Shown here piece by piece: positions 16,591-21,691 of a stretch of 21,691 nucleotides of DNA. This stretch comes from Gordonia sp. UBA5067 (GTDB lineage Bacteria; Actinomycetota; Actinomycetes; Mycobacteriales; Mycobacteriaceae): assembly GCF_002414845.1 (NCBI RefSeq), contig NZ_DIAX01000025.1, positions 474-22,164 on the forward strand. The letters are read 5' to 3'. Below the pieces are notes generated by a model. It did not search any database and was not told the DNA's origin. It saw only the letters and a program-made list of their open reading frames with translations. Position 1 is the stretch's first letter. Every line of letters starts with the position of its first letter. The position numbers and the translations under genes were made by a program.

Positions 16591-18381
16591 TCAGCGGATC
16601 CGGTCGGCCTGCGCGGTCGTCAGCAGTTCCTCGGCGTGCGCACGCCCCGTTTCGGTGTCTCCGAGTCCCGCCAGCATCCTCGCCAGTTCAGCCACGCGCT
16701 CCTCACCGGCCAGGGTGGCAACGGTGCTGGTCCGGCCGCCGGCATCCTTGCCGATGACGACATGATGGTCGGCGAAGGCCGCTACCTGCGGCAGGTGCGT
16801 CACCACGATGACCTGGTGATTACGCGCGAGTCGCGCCAATCGACGCCCGATTTCCACCGCCGCGCGGCCGCCCACACCGGCATCCACCTCGTCGAACACC
16901 ATCACCGAACCCCCATCCGGCGAGGCAAGCACGACCTCGAGGGCCAGCATGACCCGCGACAGCTCACCGCCAGACGCCGACTTCGTGATCGGCAGCGGTA
17001 CCGCGTCGCGATGCGGCACCAGCGCGAACTCGACGATATCGGCGCCGTGCCCACCCACATGGCACCGCTGCCCGTCCACCACCAACGTGCGCCGCATCGC
17101 CGGCGACACCGCCGACGGAACACCTGCCGGATACTCGCCACCGGGGGGTCCGTCGTCAGCACACACGTCGGGAACGACGGTCACCTGCAGAGCGGCATCA
17201 CCCATCGCCAGTCCGCCCAACTCCTCGGTGACCCGCTCCCCCAATTCCTTGGCGGCGGCCATTCGCAGCACACGCAGGGCGGAGGCGGCCGCGGCAACCT
17301 CGGCCGCCACTGCCGCCACAGTCTCAACCAGCTCTTCGATCGACTCGACCGGATCATCGATCTCGGCCAGTCGCGCCCGCGCCTGCACCCACCATTGCCG
17401 CACACCGTTGATGTCCGGGGCGTACTTGCGAGTCAACGATTTGAGCTCGCTCTGTCGCACGAGCAGCTGGTCGAGCTCAGCCGCGTCGACCGGAAGGCTG
17501 CCAACGATGCCAGCCAGGTCCGCTGCGAGATCGGTGACCACCGCCAACGCCTCCTGCACCCGTGGCAACAATGCTCGCAAACCCTCGTCGCCAGACGACT
17601 CGAGCAGCGTGCGCACCTGGCCGAGCTCGGCGATCACCCCCGCGCCGTCCTCACCGTCGCCGGAGACAAGTGCGTGCCCATGCGCGCCCGCAGCCCGCAC
17701 TGTCTCCAGATCGGTCAGCCGCTTGATCGTCGCGGTCAGCGCAACATCCTCGTCCGGCTGTGGATCTATCGCGTCGAGTTCCTGCACGGCGAATCGCAAC
17801 CGATCGGCCTCTTGCGCCAGCTCGAACGAACTCGCCCGACGCTGCGCCAACTCATCGGCAAGGTGGATCCACCGCGAACGAGCGTTTCGATAGACCTCGA
17901 TCGCGGCCGCCACCCCCGGCCCAGCGAATCGGTCGAGTGCGGCCCGTTGCTGATCGGCGCGCAGCAGCCGCAACTGATCGTTCTGCCCGTGGATGGTCAA
18001 CATCGAAGTGGTGACCTGACCCAGCACACCCACCGGTACGGACCGACCGCCCAGATGAGCACGCGAACGCCCATCCGATCCGACGGTGCGCACGGCGATG
18101 AGCGACGCGTCGTCGTCCGCCTCGGCGCCCGCCGATTCAAGAAGCTCACTGATTGCCGACGCCTCATCACCGAGCCGGAACCGCCCCTCGACAATCGCTT
18201 TGCTGTGCCCGGTGCGGACCCGGCTCGCGTCCGCGCGGCCGCCGGATAGCAAGTGCAGGCTCGTGACAACCATCGTCTTGCCCGCACCCGTCTCCCCGGT
18301 GAGCACGGTAAAACCCGGACCGAACTCGGCCGAGGCGTTCTCCAGAACGCCTAAGCCGCTGATCGACAACTCCTCCAGCAT
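16591..18381 (-). CDS. recN: DNA repair protein RecN
   Basis: RecN is an SMC-like ATPase recruited to double-strand breaks. The 596-residue protein has the N-terminal Walker A GETGAGKT (29-36), HGQNDQ (131-136) as the Q-loop region, a coiled-coil middle section (about 160-390, rich in Ala, Glu and Leu), the ABC signature SASGGELSR (468-476), Walker B VMVFDEVDAGVGG (493-505) and H-loop H529 (THLPQVAAFA). Length is normal for actinobacterial RecN. The ATG at 18381 follows the nadK stop directly (TAGATG), with a GGAGGGGAAGGG ribosome site inside the nadK end. Placement after tlyA and nadK is the standard mycobacterial order. Confidence 0.96.
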   Translation of the reverse strand: MLEELSISGLGVLENASAEFGPGFTVLTGETGAGKTMVVTSLHLLSGGRADASRVRTGHSKAIVEGRFRLGDEASAISELLESAGAEADDDASLIAVRTVGSDGRSRAHLGGRSVPVGVLGQVTTSMLTIHGQNDQLRLLRADQQRAALDRFAGPGVAAAIEVYRNARSRWIHLADELAQRRASSFELAQEADRLRFAVQELDAIDPQPDEDVALTATIKRLTDLETVRAAGAHGHALVSGDGEDGAGVIAELGQVRTLLESSGDEGLRALLPRVQEALAVVTDLAADLAGIVGSLPVDAAELDQLLVRQSELKSLTRKYAPDINGVRQWWVQARARLAEIDDPVESIEELVETVAAVAAEVAAAASALRVLRMAAAKELGERVTEELGGLAMGDAALQVTVVPDVCADDGPPGGEYPAGVPSAVSPAMRRTLVVDGQRCHVGGHGADIVEFALVPHRDAVPLPITKSASGGELSRVMLALEVVLASPDGGSVMVFDEVDAGVGGRAAVEIGRRLARLARNHQVIVVTHLPQVAAFADHHVVIGKDAGGRTSTVATLAGEERVAELARMLAGLGDTETGRAHAEELLTTAQADRIR

Positions 18382-19371
18382 CTAGCCCTTCCCCTCCGGT
18401 CTGCTGGGTGACTGGGCCCGGGCGCCGGGAACTCGTGAGCGGCCCCGCCAACCCGTCACCGGGAGGCTGAACTTCGTCACCAGCCGATCCGCGAAGGGCT
18501 CCGCATCAATCCGGACCCACTTCACCGATCGCTCGCTGCGGACCACCTCCACCCTCGCTCCCGGGGGTAACGGGAACGACCGACGGCCATCACACACCGC
18601 CAGGGCCGGGTGCAGCGACTCCACCTCCACGGCCACCCGCGAATGCGGGGAGGTGACCATCGGTCGCGCGAACAATGCGTGGGCGTTGCTGGGCACCACG
18701 AGTATCGCTTCAAGATCGGGCCACATCACCGGCCCGCCGGCGGAAAAGGCGTAGGCCGTGGAACCGGTGGGCGTGGACACCATGACGCCGTCGGCACCGA
18801 AAGCAGAAACCGGCCGGCCATCGACCTCCGTGATCAGTTCGAGCACGCCACGGTGCGCATCGTTCTGCACAACGACCTCATTGAGTGCCCACGTCCGCGC
18901 CAGCGTCGCACCATCAGGGCCGATCACCGTGACGTCCAGCGTCATCCGCGGCTCGACGGTATAGCGGCCCTGCACCAGTCGAGACATCACCTCATCGATC
19001 GATCCGGCCTCTGCCTCGGCCAGGAAACCGATGTGGCCGAGGTTGACTCCGATCGCCGGAGCCGAGGCGGGATAGGCGAGTTCGGCGGCCCGAAGGAAGG
19101 TGCCGTCGCCGCCGAGGGCGATAACCACCTCGCAGTCCTGCCCGGCCGATTCATCCGGCTCCACGCGCGTCACCGTCGCGCCCAGTGCCCGCAGTCGGTC
19201 GATGTCTACTTGGGCACCACTCGCCGAATTCCGCTTGTCGGGATCGACGACGCGTAATTCGACGTCGCCCTCGACGCAGCGCGACGCGATCGCCGCCATC
19301 GCGCCGCTATGTTCAGCCCGGCCGGTATTCGCAACAACAAGAAATGCGCGACGGTCCTGCCCACTGCTCAC
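18382..19371 (-). CDS. nadK: NAD kinase
   Basis: NadK phosphorylates NAD to NADP. The 329-residue protein has the phosphate-binding GGDGTFLRAAELA (87-99), GVNLGHIGFLAEAE (108-121), the NE pair (164-165) and the diagnostic SAFGADGVMVSTPTGSTAYAFSAGGP (189-214). The C-terminal FSLPVTGWRGRSR matches mycobacterial NadK, followed by an extra tail of about 17 residues. I chose the GTG at 19371 because the conserved RRAFLVVANTGR begins just after it. The frame extends to 19605, but that part is Arg-rich and lies within tlyA. The Shine-Dalgarno is weak. A 68-base gap separates it from tlyA, in which I see nothing further. Confidence 0.94.
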   Translation of the reverse strand: MSSGQDRRAFLVVANTGRAEHSGAMAAIASRCVEGDVELRVVDPDKRNSASGAQVDIDRLRALGATVTRVEPDESAGQDCEVVIALGGDGTFLRAAELAYPASAPAIGVNLGHIGFLAEAEAGSIDEVMSRLVQGRYTVEPRMTLDVTVIGPDGATLARTWALNEVVVQNDAHRGVLELITEVDGRPVSAFGADGVMVSTPTGSTAYAFSAGGPVMWPDLEAILVVPSNAHALFARPMVTSPHSRVAVEVESLHPALAVCDGRRSFPLPPGARVEVVRSERSVKWVRIDAEPFADRLVTKFSLPVTGWRGRSRVPGARAQSPSRPEGKG

Positions 19372-19439
19372 TGCTCGGTGCTCACGGTCTGCGCTCGCTC
19401 TCTGTCCTCGTCCCCACCCTGCGGGCGCGGTCGATGGGC

Positions 19440-20333
19440 CTACTGCGGTCCCGACGCCACGACGCCGGCGATAAGGTCGGCGACGGCCTCGCGATCGAAC
19501 CCGCTGTCTATGCCCACCAGCGTATCGGGGTCCGCCGACAAGGCTGCCGGCAACTGTGCGGTCCGCCTCGCCAGCTCGTCGTCGTCGCAGTTGCGCGTGA
19601 GCCACAAGAAATACTCGACATTGCCTGATGGCCCGGGCAGAGGCGACGCACCGACGTCGCGCAGGCCCAGTCCCAGAGCAACTGCCCAGCGGGCTACCGA
19701 CAGGACCGCCTCCGTGCGCAGCGCCGGGTCACGGACGACCCCGCCGGCACCGACACGGTCCTTGCCGACCTCGAACTGCGGTTTGATCATCGGTACGAGA
19801 TCCCCACCGGGCTTCGTGGAGGCCGCCAGCGCCGGGAGGACCAGCCGAAGCGAAATGAAGGAAAGGTCCGACACGGTTAGATCCACCGGCCCACCAATCT
19901 GCTCCGCGGTCAGCGATCGGACGTTGGTCCGGTCCAGCACGTGTACCCGCTCGTCCGATCTCAGCCGCCACACCAACTGGCCATAGCCCACATCGACGGC
20001 AGCTACGCTCACGGCACCCCGATTGAGCAGAACGTCGGTGAAGCCGCCGGTCGACGCGCCGGCGTCCAGACACCGCCGACCGGTCACCGACAACCCCGCC
20101 GGTTCGAACGAGTCGAGTGCCCCGATCAGTTTGTGTGCCCCGCGCGAGGCCCACTGATGGGTGGGCACCGCGACGACGATGGGCGCGTCCCTCGCGACGT
20201 TCGTCGCCGGCTTCGTCGCGGCCGTTCCGTTGACCGACACCTCGCCCGCCGCTATCAGCGCGCTGGCGTGCTCACGCGAGCGCGCCAATCCCCGCCGGAC
20301 CAATTCCGCGTCGAGACGCGCGCGTGGAGCCAT
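19440..20333 (-). CDS. tlyA: TlyA family rRNA 2'-O-methyltransferase
   Basis: TlyA methylates ribose 2'-OH groups in 16S and 23S rRNA, and in mycobacteria this gives capreomycin sensitivity. The 297-residue protein has an N-terminal S4-like domain (about 4-55, RLDAELVRRGLARSREHASALIAAGEVSVNG) and a methyltransferase domain with the SAM loop DAGASTGGFTD (90-100). The catalytic K-D-K-E set is visible as K68, D156, K184 and E240. The interdomain linker reads HQWA (59-62) where M. tuberculosis has RAWV, as I recall. ATG at 20333 lies 3 bases after the small upstream gene. The LPGPSGNVEYFLWL block (232-245) is fully conserved. Confidence 0.95.
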   Translation of the reverse strand: MAPRARLDAELVRRGLARSREHASALIAAGEVSVNGTAATKPATNVARDAPIVVAVPTHQWASRGAHKLIGALDSFEPAGLSVTGRRCLDAGASTGGFTDVLLNRGAVSVAAVDVGYGQLVWRLRSDERVHVLDRTNVRSLTAEQIGGPVDLTVSDLSFISLRLVLPALAASTKPGGDLVPMIKPQFEVGKDRVGAGGVVRDPALRTEAVLSVARWAVALGLGLRDVGASPLPGPSGNVEYFLWLTRNCDDDELARRTAQLPAALSADPDTLVGIDSGFDREAVADLIAGVVASGPQ

Positions 20334-20336
20334 CGG

Positions 20337-20612
20337 TCAGGCGTGATCGATGGCGGACAAGGCATCGGCGAGCACGCGGTGAGCGCGCTCCAGCAGATCG
20401 GCCTGACGATCGAGGACACCGAGCTGTGCGAGTGATAGCGGCGAGCCGCCGTCACCATCGGCGACGTGGCGGCCGAGTTCGTCGAGTTCGTCGAGCATCT
20501 CACCAATCGCCGAGACCACCTTCTCTGGCGACACCGGAGACGGCAGCGCCGCTGCCGCCGACAGGCGCGGCCCAGGTCGTGGCGCGCCCTGGGCGAAGTC
20601 AGGACTGGTCAT
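20337..20612 (-). CDS. Small conserved hypothetical protein (Rv1693-like position)
   Basis: This 91-residue protein has a low-complexity Pro/Ala-rich N-terminus followed by two predicted amphipathic helices (about 29-48, PEKVVSAIGEMLDELDELGR, and 60-88, LAQLGVLDRQADLLERAHRVLADALSAID). No signal peptide or catalytic motif is visible. Its position between the HAD phosphatase and tlyA equals that of the small gene Rv1693 in M. tuberculosis, so it is probably a real conserved gene of unknown function, perhaps a helical-bundle partner protein. The ATG at 20612 has a GGAAG ribosome site and lies 12 bases after the phosphatase stop. Confidence 0.75.
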   Translation of the reverse strand: MTSPDFAQGAPRPGPRLSAAAALPSPVSPEKVVSAIGEMLDELDELGRHVADGDGGSPLSLAQLGVLDRQADLLERAHRVLADALSAIDHA

Positions 20613-20624
20613 GATGCTTCCACG

Positions 20625-21689
20625 TTAGCCGACGCCGAGGCCGCCAAGCAGATCGGCCACTGCGGAGTTAGCCGAGGTCACCGTGAGGTCGGCCGCTTCC
20701 TGCGCCGACATTCCACGTGCCCAGACCTGCGCCACAAGCGCCGGGATCGCCGATAAGGGATCAGCATCGTCGGAGTCTGCGGCAATGGTCAGCGAGGATC
20801 CGCGGCCCGTCACCGTCCAGCGGTGGCGGCCACCCACGGCACTCAACGCGGCAGGGGCGGTCAGTGCGCCCAGCGTGACGCCGATATGGGTCGGTCGCCG
20901 GGCCGCCGGTGCGGCCAGTACATCGCGCAGCGAGCTCACACCGGTGAGCACCAGAAGACTGTCGACGCCCACCGCGTTGGCACCTTCGATGTCGGTGTCC
21001 AACCGATCACCGACGACGAGCGGATTGGCGGCGCCGACACTGGCGATTGCATCGCGCAGCAGCGGCAACGCCGGTTTGCCCGCGATCAACGGGGACGCCT
21101 TCGTCGCCGACGCCACCGCGGCAACCATTGAGCCGTTGCCGACGAGCAAGCCCCGCTCACTGGGCAGCGTCGTGTCGACATTCGTGGCAACCCACACCGC
21201 ACCGGCAGCAATGGCCAGCGCGGCCTCGGACAGCGCAGCCCAATCAGTCTGGGGCGAATGACCTTGGATGACCGCGCGCGGTGCATCATCGGCGGACCGG
21301 GTGGGCACCAGCCCGACCTCACCGATCTCGGCGGCCAAACCATCGGTTCCGACCACGAGGACCGTCGAACCGGCGGGAACCTGTTGGGCCACGAGCCGGG
21401 CGCCGGCCTGAGCGCTGGTCACGACTTGATCCGGTGTCGCCGAAAAACCGAGCTCGCACAGGTGGGCGGCGACCTGCGCCGGTCGCCGACTCGCATTGTT
21501 TGTGACGTAGCGGACCGTCTCGTGCGGAAGCTCGGCGACGGCCTCCACAGCTCCGGGGATGGGACGATGCCCGGCGAATACCGTCCCGTCGAGATCGAGT
21601 AATACCGCGTCAAACTCCTCAGCGAGCGTGGGCACAGTCGACGGAACTCCGGGCACAGCCGCCGACGCCACGGGCACAGCCGCCGACAC
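20625..21689 (-). CDS. HAD-family phosphatase (Rv1692-like, glycerol 3-phosphate type), N-terminus uncertain
   Basis: The 354-residue sequence is a class IIA HAD phosphatase: LLDLDGTVF (30-38, nucleophile D32 and acid D34), TNNAS (63-67), K204 (AGKPALPLL) and GDRLDTDIEGA (226-236). The cap lies between motifs II and III, and a further C-terminal domain of about 90 residues follows. It corresponds to M. tuberculosis Rv1692, reported as a glycerol 3-phosphate phosphatase that recycles phospholipid head groups. The true start is unclear. In-frame GTG codons occur at 21689, 21677, 21671, 21656 and 21635, and the frame is still open at the window edge, so the gene may be partial here. The first 20 residues are an Ala/Val/Pro repeat. 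Confidence 0.88.
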   Translation of the reverse strand: MSAAVPVASAAVPGVPSTVPTLAEEFDAVLLDLDGTVFAGHRPIPGAVEAVAELPHETVRYVTNNASRRPAQVAAHLCELGFSATPDQVVTSAQAGARLVAQQVPAGSTVLVVGTDGLAAEIGEVGLVPTRSADDAPRAVIQGHSPQTDWAALSEAALAIAAGAVWVATNVDTTLPSERGLLVGNGSMVAAVASATKASPLIAGKPALPLLRDAIASVGAANPLVVGDRLDTDIEGANAVGVDSLLVLTGVSSLRDVLAAPAARRPTHIGVTLGALTAPAALSAVGGRHRWTVTGRGSSLTIAADSDDADPLSAIPALVAQVWARGMSAQEAADLTVTSANSAVADLLGGLGVG

Positions 21690-21691
21690 CT
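21649..21691. repeat. Two copies of a 21-base repeat at the HAD gene start
   Basis: GGGCACAGCCGCCGAC occurs twice 21 bases apart near the right edge, with a third, diverged copy further left (GGGCACAGTCGACGG). On the minus strand this encodes SAAVPVA, SAAVPGV and PSTVPTL. More copies may lie outside the window. Confidence 0.5.

Noticed and set aside
16021..18249. A 742-codon open frame on the plus strand opposite recN and the second DUF2382 gene
   Set aside because: It is antisense to well-supported genes, its product is rich in Arg, His, Gln and Pro without any domain, and long shadow frames are expected in high-GC coding DNA.
16591..18381. RecN HGQNDQ instead of the commoner HGQHEHQ-like motif
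   Set aside because: This form appears usual for actinobacterial RecN and the other ATPase motifs are intact.

Overview
The window comes from a high-GC actinobacterium of the order Mycobacteriales, probably Gordonia, Williamsia or a close relative. That placement is inferred from protein character, frequent GTG starts and gene order. Every gene I can support lies on the minus strand, so the window reads from right to left in transcription order. Coding density is very high, and no gap between genes exceeds 300 bases.

Right part (about 21691 to 12697): a HAD phosphatase (Rv1692-like, may run off the edge), a small conserved protein, tlyA (2'-O-methyltransferase), nadK, recN, two YsnF/AvaK-type (DUF2382) proteins, steA, and the membrane protein known as MctB or SteB. 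As I remember it, this is the order of M. tuberculosis Rv1692-Rv1698, except that the two DUF2382 genes sit between recN and steA. They have their own promoter-like and terminator signals and look like a local insertion of stress-type genes.

Middle part (12696 to 3826): pyrG, a Nudix ADP-ribose hydrolase, xerD, a ParA-like ATPase, scpA, scpB, an RluB-type pseudouridine synthase, cmk and der. This matches Rv1699-Rv1713 without Rv1702-Rv1707. From parA to der, four of the five junctions are 4-base start/stop overlaps, so this stretch is probably one translationally coupled operon joining chromosome organisation (ParA, ScpAB, XerD), ribosome maturation (RluB, Der) and nucleotide metabolism (Cmk). 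The pyrG leader (12697-12821) holds three inverted repeats and uses a TTG start.

Left part (3825 to 1): a short AT-richer gap with a promoter/operator-like palindrome, then a small lipoprotein, hmuT, hmuU and hmuV (haem import across the membrane), and a three-helix GlsB/YeaQ-type membrane protein. HmuT keeps the His/Tyr/Arg/Tyr/Met spacing I recall for haem-binding residues of corynebacterial HmuT. At the extreme left, bases 18 to 1 read as the first 18 nucleotides of a minus-strand tRNA-Pro cut by the window edge, with a good promoter in front of it.

I see no CRISPR array, insertion sequence, phage gene or obvious new defence system. The most unusual elements are the DUF2382 pair, the pyrG leader repeats, a 'copper transporter' with no cysteine and no internal methionine, and a TlyA with an altered interdomain linker.
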